A DNA stretch of 64,000 bases from Pseudomonadota bacterium (GCA_023444445.1 JAEXMK010000150.1:1-64000); one strand, 5' to 3'; shown: positions 1-10,300, numbered from the stretch's first letter. The notes: a model not told the origin generated them from the sequence alone. A program made the numbers and translations.

Positions 1-42
1 GATGAAATCCCACCGATGGACAGGATTGCCGCGTTGCGATAG
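1..42 (+). CDS. hprK: HPr kinase/phosphorylase, C-terminal end only (partial)
   Basis: Only the last 13 codons and a TAG stop are visible, reading DEIPPMDRIAALR. The call rests mainly on position. In Rhizobiaceae hprK directly precedes a mannose-type EIIA gene and HPr, and both follow here. The fragment is too short to show any domain. If correct, the enzyme phosphorylates and dephosphorylates the regulatory serine of HPr. Confidence 0.45.
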   Translation, partial: DEIPPMDRIAALR

Positions 43-77
43 TCGGCAATGAGAGTGCGTGTGCAAGGGAGCATTTC

Positions 78-479
78 ATGATCGGACTAGTGCTTGTCAC
101 CCATGGCAAGCTGGCTGAGGAGTTTCGTCATGCGTTGGAGCATGTCGTCGGTCCCCAGAAATTGATCGAGACGGTCTGTATCGGTCCCGAAGACGACATG
201 GATCAGCGCCGGCAGGATATCATCGACGCCGTTGCACGCGCCAATGATGGCAATGGCGTCATCATCCTGACGGATATGTTTGGCGGCACGCCGTCCAATC
301 TTGCGATTTCCGTCATGAATAATGGCAATGTCGAAGTTATTGCCGGGGTCAATCTTCCCATGCTGATCAAGCTTGCAGGCGTTCGCAGCGAGGATAATAT
401 GGACAAGGCCCTTCAGGATGCATCCGATGCCGGCCGCAAATATATCAACGTCGCCAGCCGTGTTTTGAGCGGCAAGTGA
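78..479 (+). CDS. PTS mannose-family EIIA component (regulatory PTS)
   Basis: A 133-residue single-domain EIIA of the mannose/sorbose family, the usual length for a stand-alone EIIA-Man. The N-terminus MIGLVLVTHG puts the predicted phospho-acceptor at His9, matching the active-site histidine of ManX-type proteins. The DMFGGTPSN motif typical of the family is present. It lies 12 bp upstream of HPr and just after the probable end of hprK. No EIIB or EIIC permease gene follows, so it probably belongs to the regulatory phosphorelay of alphaproteobacteria rather than to sugar import. The start is preceded by AAGGGAG. It is cytoplasmic. The downstream target cannot be read from sequence. Confidence 0.9.
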   Translation: MIGLVLVTHGKLAEEFRHALEHVVGPQKLIETVCIGPEDDMDQRRQDIIDAVARANDGNGVIILTDMFGGTPSNLAISVMNNGNVEVIAGVNLPMLIKLAGVRSEDNMDKALQDASDAGRKYINVASRVLSGK

Positions 480-491
480 GAAGTTAGCCAA

Positions 492-767
492 ATGTCGCCA
501 TTCTCCCGGGAACTACCGATCATCAATAAACGCGGTCTCCACGCCCGGGCCTCGGCGAAATTTGTGCAGATGGTCGAGGGGTTCGACGCGACGATCACGG
601 TTTCCAAGGATGGCATGACCGTTGGCGGCACCTCCATCATGGGCCTGATGATGTTGGCGGCCAGCCCCGGCTGCAGTGTGTATGTCGAGGCAAGCGGCAA
701 TCAGGCGAAAGAAGCGCTCGAGGCGCTCGAGGCGCTGGTCGCCGACCGGTTCGGCGAAGAAGCCTGA
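492..767 (+). CDS. ptsH: Phosphocarrier protein HPr
   Basis: A 91-residue HPr. The active-site signature RGLHARAS carries His17, which would take phosphate from enzyme I. The second signature GGTSIMGLM contains Ser48, the site expected to be modified by HprK. Both sites are intact, so the HprK circuit should work. It follows the EIIA gene by 12 bp, probably in one transcript with hprK. HPr passes phosphate to the EIIA upstream. Without transport subunits, the module most likely senses carbon/nitrogen status through phosphorylation state. Confidence 0.93.
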   Translation: MSPFSRELPIINKRGLHARASAKFVQMVEGFDATITVSKDGMTVGGTSIMGLMMLAASPGCSVYVEASGNQAKEALEALEALVADRFGEEA

Positions 768-776
768 GCAGACACC

Positions 777-804
777 ATATAAAGACATAAAGACTTCTTT
801 ATAT
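777..804 (+). promoter_or_regulatory. Candidate operator upstream of ahcY (ATAAAGAC repeats)
   Basis: The stretch holds two head-to-tail copies of ATAAAGAC (779-786 and 787-794) followed by the near-inverted TTCTTTAT (795-802). ATAAAG and CTTTAT form an inverted repeat with a 4-base centre. It is about 90 bases before the ahcY start, in the 128-base gap after ptsH. SAH-responsive ArsR-family regulators (SahR/SamR type) control ahcY and methionine-cycle genes in proteobacteria. I infer, but cannot show, that this is such a site. Confidence 0.45.
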
Positions 805-895
805 CATCATTGCCAGATCGTCCGTGGCCTGCTAAACCGCTGCTACGTTTAAAAGCCGGGCCGCAAGGCACGGCGTTTCTGATCTGGAGAACTTC

Positions 896-2296
896 ATGAG
901 CCTTGAGAAGGACTACATCGTCGCCGATATCAACCTTGCCGCCTTTGGCCGCAAGGAGCTGGACATTGCCGAAACCGAAATGCCGGGCCTCATGTCCTGC
1001 CGTAAGGAATTCGGTGAGAGCAAGCCCCTGAAGGGCGCACGCATCACCGGCTCTCTTCACATGACGATCCAGACCGGCGTTCTGATCGAAACGCTGAAGG
1101 AACTGGGCGCGGAGGTTCGCTGGGCCTCCTGCAACATCTTCTCGACGCAGGACCATGCGGCGGCCGCTATTGCTGCAGCCGGCATTCCGGTCTTCGCCGT
1201 CAAGGGCGAAACCCTGACGGAATATTGGGAATATACCGACAAGATCTTCCAGTGGACCGACGGCGGTCTCTCCAACATGATCCTCGACGATGGCGGCGAC
1301 GCCACCATGTACATCCTGCTCGGCGCACGCGCCGAAGCCGGTGAGGACGTTCTGTCCAACCCCGGTTCGGAAGAAGAGGAAATCCTCTTCGCGCAGATCA
1401 ACAAGCGCCTCAAGGCTTCGCCTGGCTGGTTCACCAAGCAGCGCGACGCGCTGAAGGGTGTCACCGAAGAAACGACGACCGGTGTTCACCGTCTCTACGA
1501 TCTCAGCAAGAAGGGCCTGCTGCCTTTCCCGGCGATCAACGTTAATGACAGCGTCACCAAGTCGAAGTTCGACAACAAGTATGGCTGCAAGGAATCGCTC
1601 GTCGACGGCATTCGCCGCGCGACCGATGTGATGATGGCCGGTAAGGTTGCCGTGGTCTGCGGTTACGGCGATGTTGGCAAGGGTTCAGCCGCTTCGCTGC
1701 AGGGCGCTGGCGCCCGTGTGAAGGTGACCGAAATCGACCCGATCTGCGCACTTCAGGCCGCCATGGACGGTTTCGAGGTCGTTCGCCTGGAGGACGTCGT
1801 TTCTTCCGCTGACATCTTCATCACCACGACCGGCAACAAGGACGTGATCCGCATCGAGCATATGCGCGAGATGAAGGACATGGCGATCGTCGGCAATATC
1901 GGCCACTTCGACAACGAAATTCAGGTCGCATCGCTGCGTAACCTGAAGTGGACGAACATCAAGCCACAGGTCGACATGATCGAGTTTCCGAAGGGCAACC
2001 GCATCATCCTGCTGTCGGAAGGTCGCCTGCTGAACCTCGGCAACGCCACCGGTCACCCCTCCTTCGTCATGTCTGCGTCCTTCACCAACCAAGTGCTGGG
2101 CCAGATCGAGCTCTTCACCAAGCAGGGCGAATACAAGAACGAAGTTTACGTGCTGCCGAAGCACCTCGACGAGAAGGTCGCGCGCCTCCATCTCGAGAAG
2201 CTTGGCGTACGCCTGACCGAACTTTCCGATCTTCAGGCAGATTATATCGGCATCTCGAAGGAAGGTCCGTTCAAGGCTGAACACTACAGATATTAA
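896..2296 (+). CDS. ahcY: Adenosylhomocysteinase (SAH hydrolase)
   Basis: A 466-residue S-adenosylhomocysteine hydrolase, full length for the bacterial form with the extra internal insert. It splits SAH into adenosine and homocysteine, relieving product inhibition of methyltransferases and feeding the methionine cycle. Visible signatures are the NAD-binding loop [13 protein letters not shown], the substrate region [11 protein letters not shown] with the catalytic lysine, TGNKDVI and the C-terminal KAEHYRY. CTGGAGAA precedes the ATG. It is transcribed apart from the PTS genes, with its own upstream candidate operator and a strong terminator after it. Cytoplasmic, tetrameric by family knowledge. 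Confidence 0.97.
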   Translation: MSLEKDYIVADINLAAFGRKELDIAETEMPGLMSCRKEFGESKPLKGARITGSLHMTIQTGVLIETLKELGAEVRWASCNIFSTQDHAAAAIAAAGIPVFAVKGETLTEYWEYTDKIFQWTDGGLSNMILDDGGDATMYILLGARAEAGEDVLSNPGSEEEEILFAQINKRLKASPGWFTKQRDALKGVTEETTTGVHRLYDLSKKGLLPFPAINVNDSVTKSKFDNKYGCKESLVDGIRRATDVMMAGKVAVVCGYGDVGKGSAASLQGAGARVKVTEIDPICALQAAMDGFEVVRLEDVVSSADIFITTTGNKDVIRIEHMREMKDMAIVGNIGHFDNEIQVASLRNLKWTNIKPQVDMIEFPKGNRIILLSEGRLLNLGNATGHPSFVMSASFTNQVLGQIELFTKQGEYKNEVYVLPKHLDEKVARLHLEKLGVRLTELSDLQADYIGISKEGPFKAEHYRY

Positions 2297-2334
2297 TTTC
2301 ATAGTTAATATCCACCGAAATTACACAATATCTA

Positions 2335-2372
2335 GATGCCGCGCGCTTGACAAAGCGTGCGGCATCTTTTTT
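2335..2372 (+). terminator. Rho-independent terminator after ahcY
   Basis: A 14-base-pair stem (2335-2348 with 2353-2366, one G-T wobble) closes on a GACA loop. Six T residues follow at 2367-2372. It lies 38 bases past the ahcY stop and separates ahcY from divL. Confidence 0.9.
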
Positions 2373-2504
2373 GCGCGCTCCCTTTTCGCAGATTTATGAA
2401 GGCGGTATTGTCATCGAACTTGATTCGGACACGCCAAAGGGCGGCGCGGACGAAATGGGATGTCTTGTCGAAGATGCGGCACATAGGACGGAGACAGACC
2501 GGGG

Positions 2505-5090
2505 ATGACGGTTCACAATTCAGCTCTGCGCAAGCAGACAGTTCAGCGCGTTGAAAACACGCATGCGAGCGTGGCATTGAGCGCGCAGGTGTTGGAGCGT
2601 TCCCGGCTGGCAATCCGTGCGATCCGGACCGGCTTTTCGCGGGCGCATATCCTGCTTGCCGGTACGGTTCTCACCGGCTCGACCACCGTTGCAATGGCTC
2701 AGGACGGCCTTGTAGCCAAGACCAGCGCCCGGCTGTTCTCATCTGGAGAAACCATCACCTATTCGCTTTTCGTCGGCATGCTTTCTGCAACGCTGTTTTC
2801 CGTCGTCTGGCTGGTGCGCCAGCGCGGCAATATCGAGGCAGAAAGCAGCGAATACCGTCAGGCGCTTGCGCAATCCCATCACAAGATCGCAAAATACGAG
2901 GCGCTGATTTCCGACAAGAGCCGCCGCATCGTGATCTGGGAGGGTGCTGACAAGCGCCCCGAGTTTCTCGGACAGCTGCCGGCCGAGACCGGTGTGCCGC
3001 AGGCCGACCAGGATTTTCTGGCGTTCGGCCGCTGGCTAAAGCCGGCATCCGCGAGCCAGCTTGAAAAATCCATCGAGAAACTGCGCAGTCACGCCCAGAG
3101 CTTCGACCTGACCATCGAGACGCAGCGCGGCGAAGTCATCGAAGTTCAGGGACGCGTTTCCGGCGGCAATGCCTTTGCGCGCTTCATCGCGCTCAACAAT
3201 CTGCGCGCCGAACTCGCTGAATTGCAGGTGGAGCGTGAGCGTCTGCTTGCCTCCGTATCGACATTTCAGGAACTTCTCGACTCCATCGAACAGCCCGTCT
3301 GGCGCCGCAATGGCGAAGGCGAACTCACTTGGGTCAACCACGCCTATGCCCACGCGGTGGATGCGCGCAATGCCGAGCAGGCTGTTCAGGAGAAGCGCGA
3401 ACTTCTGAACACCGTCACGCGACAGAAGATACGCGCGGCCGCGACACCGGAATCGCCCTATCATGATCGCATTTCGACAGTGGTTTCCGGTAACCGCAGC
3501 TTCTTCGACGTTGTCGATATCAAGACGGCGGGCGGGTCTGCGGGGATCGCCATCGATGCCACCGAAGCCGAAACCATTCGTGAGGAACTTAAGCGGGTTC
3601 TGAAAAGCCACGCCGAAACGCTCGATCATCTGGCGACGCCCGTCGCCATTTTCGATGGCCGGCAGCGGCTGCAATTCTACAATCAGGCCTTTGCCAGCCT
3701 GTGGGGTTTCGATCTGGTCTTCCTCGAATCAGGCCCTGACAATTCCGAGCTTCTGGACAGGCTGCGAAGTGCCGGCAAATTGCCCGAGCAGCTGAACTGG
3801 AAAAACTGGAAGGAGACGGCCCTTTCCGTCTACCGTTCGCTCGATACCAAGACCGATCTGTGGCACCTGCCCAACGGCCAGACCCTGCGGGTCATCGCCA
3901 CCGCCCATCCGCAGGGTGGCGCGACCTGGGTTTTCGAAAACCTGACCGAGCAGGTCGACCTACAGATGCGCTACAACACCCTGGTGAAGGTGCAGGGCGA
4001 AACCATCGACCATCTGGCCGAAGGTGTCGCCGTGTTCGGCGCAGACGGGCGCATTCGCCTGTCCAACCCGGCATTCCGCGCGCTCTGGGGCGTGACCGCC
4101 GAACAGGCGGAAACCGGCACGCATATTCGCGCCATCGAGACCGCCTGCGCGCCATCCTATGACGGGCCGGACGGCTGGCGCGCCTTCAGCCAGTTCATCA
4201 CCAGCTTCGACGATGAACGGCCCTCGCGGCAGGGAACGCTGGAGCTGCTTTCCGGTCTCGTGCTTGATTATGCGATTATTCCGCTACCCGACGCTCAGAC
4301 CATGCTGACCTTCGTCAACATGACCGACAGCGTGCGGGCGGAGCGGGCGCTCAAGGAAAAGAACGACGCGCTTCTGAAGGCGGACGAGCTGAAGAACGAT
4401 TTCGTGCAGCATGTCTCCTACGAGCTGCGCTCGCCGCTGACCAATATCATCGGTTTCACCGATCTTCTGAAAACACCCGGCATCGGCCAGTTGACGGAAC
4501 GGCAGGCGGAATATCTCGACCATATTTCCACGTCGTCTTCGGTTCTCCTGACCATCGTCAACGATATTCTCGATCTCGCGACCGTGGATGCCGGCATCAT
4601 GCAGCTCAATTACTCGGATAATGATCTGAACGAGTTGCTCGACGACGTCTCCGTTCAGATCGCCGATCGGCTTCAGGAGAGCGGCATTTCGCTCGAGATC
4701 GTCGCACCCGCCCATCTGGGCAATCTGGTCGCTGACCACCAGCGACTGAAGCAGATTCTCATCAAGCTCCTGACCAATGCGATCAATTTCGCGCCGGAAG
4801 GCTCCTCCGTGCAGCTTTCCTGCCAGCGCAGCGAGGGCGATTTCGTCTTCTCCGTTGCGGATAAGGGACCGGGCATTCCAGAAGACATGCTGAAGACGGT
4901 GTTCGACCGCTTTGCGACGCGTGGCAATGGCGGGCGGCGGACCGGTGCAGGGCTTGGCCTTTCCATCGTGGAAAGCTTCGTCAGCCTCCATCATGGAACC
5001 GTCAGCATCGACAGCCGACCCGGCAACGGCACCATCGTGACGTGCCGCATTCCCTCCGGCACGCGGCCGCACTCCATCGCCGCAGAATGA
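2505..5090 (+). CDS. divL: DivL-type cell-cycle sensor kinase with Tyr in place of the phospho-His
   Basis: An 861-residue kinase-like protein. Two hydrophobic segments (about 47-65 and 85-104) anchor it in the membrane. Three PAS-like domains start near residues 250, 370 and 500, followed by a dimerisation helix and an ATPase domain. The H-box reads QHVSYELRSPL: the usual phospho-accepting histidine is Tyr639, the hallmark of Caulobacter DivL. The ATPase domain keeps its N box (LTNAINFAPEG), G1 (DKGPGIPE) and G2 (GAGLGLSIVES). DivL works with the CckA-ChpT-CtrA phosphorelay and DivK to set cell polarity and division timing. The stop overlaps the next start (ATGA). The ATG at 2505 is the likely start but has a weak ribosome site. 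Confidence 0.88.
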   Translation: MTVHNSALRKQTVQRVENTHASVALSAQVLERSRLAIRAIRTGFSRAHILLAGTVLTGSTTVAMAQDGLVAKTSARLFSSGETITYSLFVGMLSATLFSVVWLVRQRGNIEAESSEYRQALAQSHHKIAKYEALISDKSRRIVIWEGADKRPEFLGQLPAETGVPQADQDFLAFGRWLKPASASQLEKSIEKLRSHAQSFDLTIETQRGEVIEVQGRVSGGNAFARFIALNNLRAELAELQVERERLLASVSTFQELLDSIEQPVWRRNGEGELTWVNHAYAHAVDARNAEQAVQEKRELLNTVTRQKIRAAATPESPYHDRISTVVSGNRSFFDVVDIKTAGGSAGIAIDATEAETIREELKRVLKSHAETLDHLATPVAIFDGRQRLQFYNQAFASLWGFDLVFLESGPDNSELLDRLRSAGKLPEQLNWKNWKETALSVYRSLDTKTDLWHLPNGQTLRVIATAHPQGGATWVFENLTEQVDLQMRYNTLVKVQGETIDHLAEGVAVFGADGRIRLSNPAFRALWGVTAEQAETGTHIRAIETACAPSYDGPDGWRAFSQFITSFDDERPSRQGTLELLSGLVLDYAIIPLPDAQTMLTFVNMTDSVRAERALKEKNDALLKADELKNDFVQHVSYELRSPLTNIIGFTDLLKTPGIGQLTERQAEYLDHISTSSSVLLTIVNDILDLATVDAGIMQLNYSDNDLNELLDDVSVQIADRLQESGISLEIVAPAHLGNLVADHQRLKQILIKLLTNAINFAPEGSSVQLSCQRSEGDFVFSVADKGPGIPEDMLKTVFDRFATRGNGGRRTGAGLGLSIVESFVSLHHGTVSIDSRPGNGTIVTCRIPSGTRPHSIAAE

Positions 5091-6607
5091 GCGAAGACAT
5101 CTTGCCGATCACCATTTCGCTGGCGGGGGAAAAGGACACCATAAAGCTAGGTGAAGACCTTGCTTTGGCCTTGAAACCCGGCGATTGCCTGGCGCTGATC
5201 GGCGATCTCGGTGCCGGCAAGTCAACGCTTGCCCGCGCTTTCATCCGGGCGATGGCGGATGAGCCTGATCTAGAGGTTCCAAGCCCCACCTTCACCATCA
5301 TCCAGACCTATGCGACCCGTATTCCGATCGCCCATCTCGATCTCTATCGGCTTTCGGATGTTTCGGAACTGGATGAACTCGGCATTGACGAGATGCTGGA
5401 AGACGGCATCTGCCTGATCGAGTGGCCCGATATCGCCTCCGAGGTTCTGCCGCCAGAGCAGACGATTACCCTGCGGCTGACGCATTCGGGTGAAGGTCGC
5501 GTGGCTACGATTGAGGCTCCCGCACGACAGAAAGCGCGGCTTGACCGTGTTTTCGCCATTCGTGAGTTCCTGGCAAGAAACGGCAGAGGCGATGCGACCC
5601 GCCGTTTCCTGAGCGGCGATGCTTCCACACGCGCCTATGAAACGATTTCCACCGATGGTCCAGAGCTTATTCTCATGGACTGGCGGCGTCCCATGAAGGG
5701 GGCAATCGTTGCGGATGGCAAGACATATGCGGAAATCGTCCATCTTGCCCAGGATGCTCGCTCCTTCGTGGCGATCGGCGAATATCTGCGAAACAGCGGC
5801 TTCTGCGCGCCGGAGATTTTGGCTGCGGATATTGATCAGGGCATTCTCCTGTTGGAGGACCTTGGCAGCGAAGGCATTGTCCGACCGGATGGCGCGCCGA
5901 TTGATGAACGTTATCTGCAGAGCGTCGCCACGCTCGCCGCACTTCACCAGACACCGCGCCCCGCATCGTTGCCGATGCCCGATGGCAGCACCTATGAACT
6001 CCCTGCTTTCGACCGGCAGGCGATGAAGATCGAAGTCTCGCTGCTGGTGGAATGGTATCTGCCCCATAAACGCGGCGGACCGCTCACCGATGGCGAGAAA
6101 CAGGATTTTTTCGCCATCTGGGACAACCTGATCGATGAACTCGCCGGCTGCGAAACAGGGCTTCTACTGCGCGATTTCCATTCGCCAAACATTCTCTGGC
6201 AGGCGCAAAACATTGGTATAGGCCAAGTCGGCCTGATTGATTATCAGGACGCAATGATCGGTCCCACGGCCTATGACCTTGCTTCCATCGTGCAGGATGC
6301 ACGCGTCACCATCTCCGCCGAATTACAGGCACGCCTGCTTTCGCATTATCTCGACAGCAGAAAAACGACGCCCTCTTTCGATGAGACTACATTCCTCAAG
6401 GCTTTCGCGATCATGTCGGCGCAGCGCAACTGCAAGCTTGCCGGCATCTGGGTGAGGTTGTTGGAACGGGACAAGAAACCCGGTTATATGAAACATATGC
6501 CGAGGACCTTCCGTTATCTGGCCGCTGCACTTTCCCATCCGCAGCTGGCACCGCTCAGAGAATGGTGTGTCCGCATGGGCATGGAATTTAACGACGAACA
6601 CGGTTGA
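5087..6607 (+). CDS. Fusion of TsaE (tRNA t6A ATPase) and AmgK-type amino-sugar kinase
   Basis: A 506-residue two-domain protein starting at the ATG that overlaps the divL stop; a longer reading frame from 5042 is not needed. Residues 1 to about 150 are TsaE (YjeE), with Walker A GDLGAGKSTLAR and the PSPTFTI segment. TsaE is the ATPase partner of TsaB-TsaD in making tRNA threonylcarbamoyladenosine. Residues from about 165 on are an aminoglycoside-phosphotransferase-fold kinase, with RDFHSPNILW (catalytic Asp) and LIDYQDAMIGPTAYDLA (metal Asp). With MurU next door this half fits AmgK, which phosphorylates N-acetylmuramate or N-acetylglucosamine at C1 in peptidoglycan recycling. Why the two activities are joined is unknown. 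Confidence 0.88.
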   Translation: MSEDILPITISLAGEKDTIKLGEDLALALKPGDCLALIGDLGAGKSTLARAFIRAMADEPDLEVPSPTFTIIQTYATRIPIAHLDLYRLSDVSELDELGIDEMLEDGICLIEWPDIASEVLPPEQTITLRLTHSGEGRVATIEAPARQKARLDRVFAIREFLARNGRGDATRRFLSGDASTRAYETISTDGPELILMDWRRPMKGAIVADGKTYAEIVHLAQDARSFVAIGEYLRNSGFCAPEILAADIDQGILLLEDLGSEGIVRPDGAPIDERYLQSVATLAALHQTPRPASLPMPDGSTYELPAFDRQAMKIEVSLLVEWYLPHKRGGPLTDGEKQDFFAIWDNLIDELAGCETGLLLRDFHSPNILWQAQNIGIGQVGLIDYQDAMIGPTAYDLASIVQDARVTISAELQARLLSHYLDSRKTTPSFDETTFLKAFAIMSAQRNCKLAGIWVRLLERDKKPGYMKHMPRTFRYLAAALSHPQLAPLREWCVRMGMEFNDEHG

Positions 6608-6612
6608 CCACG

Positions 6613-7350
6613 ATGACGATCAAAAACGCGATGGTGCTGGCCGCCGGGCTTGGCACGCGGATGCGCCCGATCACGGATACTATCCCGAAACCGCTTGTGA
6701 AAATCGCCGGCAAGCCGATGATCGATTACGCGCTTGATGCCCTTGTCGAAGCCGGCGCCGAGAAGATCGTCGTCAATGTCCATCACCATGCCGAACAGAT
6801 GATCGCTCATCTTGAACATCGCACCGATGCGGAAATTCTGATCTCGGATGAACGCGCCCAGCTCATGAATTCCGGCGGCGGGCTTGCAAAGGGGCTGAAG
6901 CTTCTGGAGCCCGGCCCGGTCTTCGTCATGAATGCCGATCTTTTCTGGATCGGTGAACAGTTGAACGCAGTCAGCAATCTGCGCAGGCTTGCGCAATTCT
7001 TCGATCCGGCCCTGATGGACATGGCGCTGCTCTGCGTCGATATGGATCGCACCACCGGCCACAACGGCAAGAGAGATTTCAACCTCTCCCAAGGCGGAGA
7101 ATTGTCGCGCTATCGCGATGGCGATTCTGATCCGGTGGTTTACGCCGGCGCCATCGCAATGGACTCCCGCCTGCTCGAAGATGCACCGGCGGATGCCTTC
7201 AACCTCAATATCTATTTCGACCGCGCCATTGAAAAACAACGGCTTTTCGGGCTTTCGCTGGATGGTCACTGGATCACGGTGGGAACACCGGACGCGATTG
7301 ACGATGCGGAAAGCATCATCAGGCAATTCAGGGAAAAACGTTTCGCATGA
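6613..7350 (+). CDS. murU: MurU-type sugar-1-phosphate nucleotidyltransferase
   Basis: A 245-residue nucleotidyltransferase. The signature AAGLGTRMRPITDTIPKPL binds the nucleotide, and VFVMNADLFW carries the metal-binding aspartate. With the preceding kinase it forms the AmgK-MurU route, which turns recovered N-acetylmuramate into UDP-MurNAc without going through MurA/MurB. That bypass gives intrinsic fosfomycin tolerance in pseudomonads. I chose the ATG at 6613. A TTG at 6604 would give three more residues and overlap the fusion gene's stop. The end overlaps addB by 4 bp (ATGA), so translation is probably coupled. The substrate is inferred from family and neighbourhood. Confidence 0.85.
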   Translation: MTIKNAMVLAAGLGTRMRPITDTIPKPLVKIAGKPMIDYALDALVEAGAEKIVVNVHHHAEQMIAHLEHRTDAEILISDERAQLMNSGGGLAKGLKLLEPGPVFVMNADLFWIGEQLNAVSNLRRLAQFFDPALMDMALLCVDMDRTTGHNGKRDFNLSQGGELSRYRDGDSDPVVYAGAIAMDSRLLEDAPADAFNLNIYFDRAIEKQRLFGLSLDGHWITVGTPDAIDDAESIIRQFREKRFA

Positions 7351-10300
7351 CGCTCAGCCACCACGCAAAGCGCGTCCTGACGATCGCTGCGGGAACACCG
7401 TTCCTCAAGACGCTCGCGGAAACGCTGTGTGACGGGCAGCTGACAGCCGGCTATAGATACGATCCAACGGATCCTCTTTCACTTGCGAGCGTCACCATCT
7501 ACGTCCCGACGCGGCGCTCCGCGCGCGTGCTGCGCTCCGAATTCGTTGATCTTCTGGGTGGTCGGTCTGCCATTCTGCCGCTGATCCGACCGCTGGGCGA
7601 AACGGATGACGATAGCGGTTTCTTCGAGATCGAAAACACCGAGATCATGGATCTGACGCCACCAATTTCCGGCACCGGCCGGCTGATCGAACTGGCGCGC
7701 CTCATTCTCGCCTGGCGCAACAGCCTGCCCGACGCCATCCGGGCGATCCATTCGGACTCACCGCTCGTCGCTCCTGCCAGCCCCGCCGACGCCATCTGGC
7801 TGGCGCGTGCGCTCGGCGAGGTGATCGACGCCATGGATACCGAAGACAAGGATTGGGAGGCGCTGCAGCATCTCGACACCGGCGATCACGCCCAATGGTG
7901 GCAGCTGACGGCAGACTTCCTGAAGATCGCCAGCGTTTTCTGGCCTGCGCGGCTAGCCGAACTCAACCGTTCCTCTGCGGGCCGGCATCGCAACGCCATA
8001 TTGCGGGCGGAGGCGGACCGGCTTGCCAACTTGCCAGATACGGGGCCGATCATCGTGGCAGGTTCCACGGGCTCAATTCCCGCTGCCGCCGATCTCATCG
8101 CCGCCGTTGCCGCCCTGCCGCAAGGCACCGTTGTGCTTCCGGGGCTCGATCTTGCCATGCCTGAAGAGCAATGGCAGGCGATCGCCGAGGACCCCACCGA
8201 TCCTTCGAGCCGAACACATTCACAATACGGGCTTTACATGCTGTTGCAGAAGCTCGGCATGTTCCGGGAAGACGTGGTTCAGATCGGCGCCCTTGATCTT
8301 GATCTGGAAAAACGAGCGGCCGTGTTTTCGGCTGCACTCGCGCCCGCCAAGTCCACCAGTGACTGGAACCGATGGCGCGAAGACAGGGATCCCGGCTTTT
8401 TCGACGAAGCCTTTGCGGCGGCCACGTTGATCGAGGCCGCAAATGAGCGAGAAGAAGCGACCGCCATCGCCGTGGCTCTGCGTCTGGCGCTGGAGGCCCC
8501 TGGTCCCGGGAGGCCGTCCCAGGCGGCGCTGATAACACCCGACCGCGGACTGGCGCGGCGCGTGGCGACGGAGTTGCAACGTTTTGGCATCGAAGCAGAC
8601 GATTCTGCCGGTACGCCGCTTTCCGCCACGCCGCAGGCCGGGCTGACGCAACTGGCGCTGGAAGCCATCCTCAGGCCCGGAGACCCGGTACCGATCATTT
8701 CGCTTCTGAAGCATCCCCTCGCCCGCTTCGGGCTTTCCGGCGATGCGTTCACCAAAGCCTCGAAAGCGCTTGAGCTGATCGCGCTGCGCGGCGGCCGCGT
8801 CGAAACCGAAATAGGCAATCTCGAAGTGGTTCTGGACGCGCAGCTTCTGGCCCAGCGTGGCGACCGGCATCCCCCTGCCTGGCGGGTGGCGTTGCAGGAG
8901 GGAAGCGTAGAAGCGGCCCGCGATCTGGCGCGGCGGATTGCCATTGCCACAGAGCCGCTCGGCTCAGCCTTCATCTGTCGTGACCGCTCCGGCCGTGCCT
9001 TCACCGATAAATTGCCGCTTTCCGATTGGGCTGCGCGCACGGGTCGCGTGATCGAAGCCATTTGTGCCGACGACAGCAATGATCTGGCAGCATTATGGTC
9101 CGGCGAAGCGGGAGACAAACTCTCCGGCCTCTTTGCGGAACTGATGGAGAGCGGCGATATCCTTGATGCCGACGGGTCGCAATGGATCGATATTTTTGCG
9201 GCGCTGGTGGCAGGCGAATCGATCAAGCCGCGATCCATGCGCCATCCGCGCATCTTCATCTTCGGTGCGCTGGAGGCTCGACTGCAAAGCGTCGACACCG
9301 TCGTCATCGGTGGTCTCAATGAAGGGCTCTGGCCGGGCCAGACGGCGAACAATCCATTCCTGTCCCGCACCATGAAGACCGCCATCGGGCTGGAGCCGCC
9401 GGAACGGCGCATCGGCCAGCTGGCGCATGATTTCGAGATGGCAAACGGTACAAGGCAGATTTTCTACACCCGGGCGCTGAGGCAGGGCTCCACCCCCGCC
9501 GTCGCCTCGCGCTGGCTGCAACGACTGCTGGCGCTGGGCGGCGAGAATTTGGCCGAACAACTGAGGAAACGCGGCGAGACCTATCGCCATTGGGCAAGCC
9601 TGATGGATGAAAGCATCGATCAGGAGACTGCCAAGCGCCCTGCCCCGAAACCACCCGCCGATTTACAGCCGAAGAGCTACTCCTTCAGCGAAGTGGGGCG
9701 GTTGCGGCGCGATCCCTACGCGATCTATGCCCGGCGCATCCTCAAGCTCGACCCGCTCGAACCGTTCAACCGCGACCCGAACGCCGCCGATCGTGGTACG
9801 CTCTATCACAGGATTATCGAGCGCTATTCCCGTGAGAGCCATATTCCTGGCACACCTGCCTCACTGGAAGCCATGCAACGCATTCTCGACGACTGTTTCG
9901 ACGCGGAAAACCTGCCTGCCCATGTGGATGTCATCTGGCGTCCGCGTTTTGCGGCAGTTGCTCGCGCCTTTATCGATTGGGAGAAGGAGCGGCATCCCTC
10001 CATTCGCCGCAGCATCTTCGAAGCGCGGGCAGGCCAAGAAATTGCCGAGGCGGGCATCAGGCTGACCGGCGTCGCTGACCGGATCGACATCAAGACCAGT
10101 GGCCAGGCAGACATTATCGACTACAAGACCGGTCTTGCACCTTCCGTCAATCAGGCGCGAGCGTTGCTTGACCCGCAGCTTGCGCTGGAAGCGGCGGCAC
10201 TGATGCGCGGCGCCTTTCGCGAAACAGGGTCTCCCACGCCTGACAATCTCATCTATGTGCGCCTGCGGCCGGGGGAGCGTTTTTTTGCCGATCAGGTAAA

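Noticed and set aside
6604..6612. TTG start for murU
   Set aside because: Only three residues longer and less usual than the ATG at 6613; kept as an alternative only.
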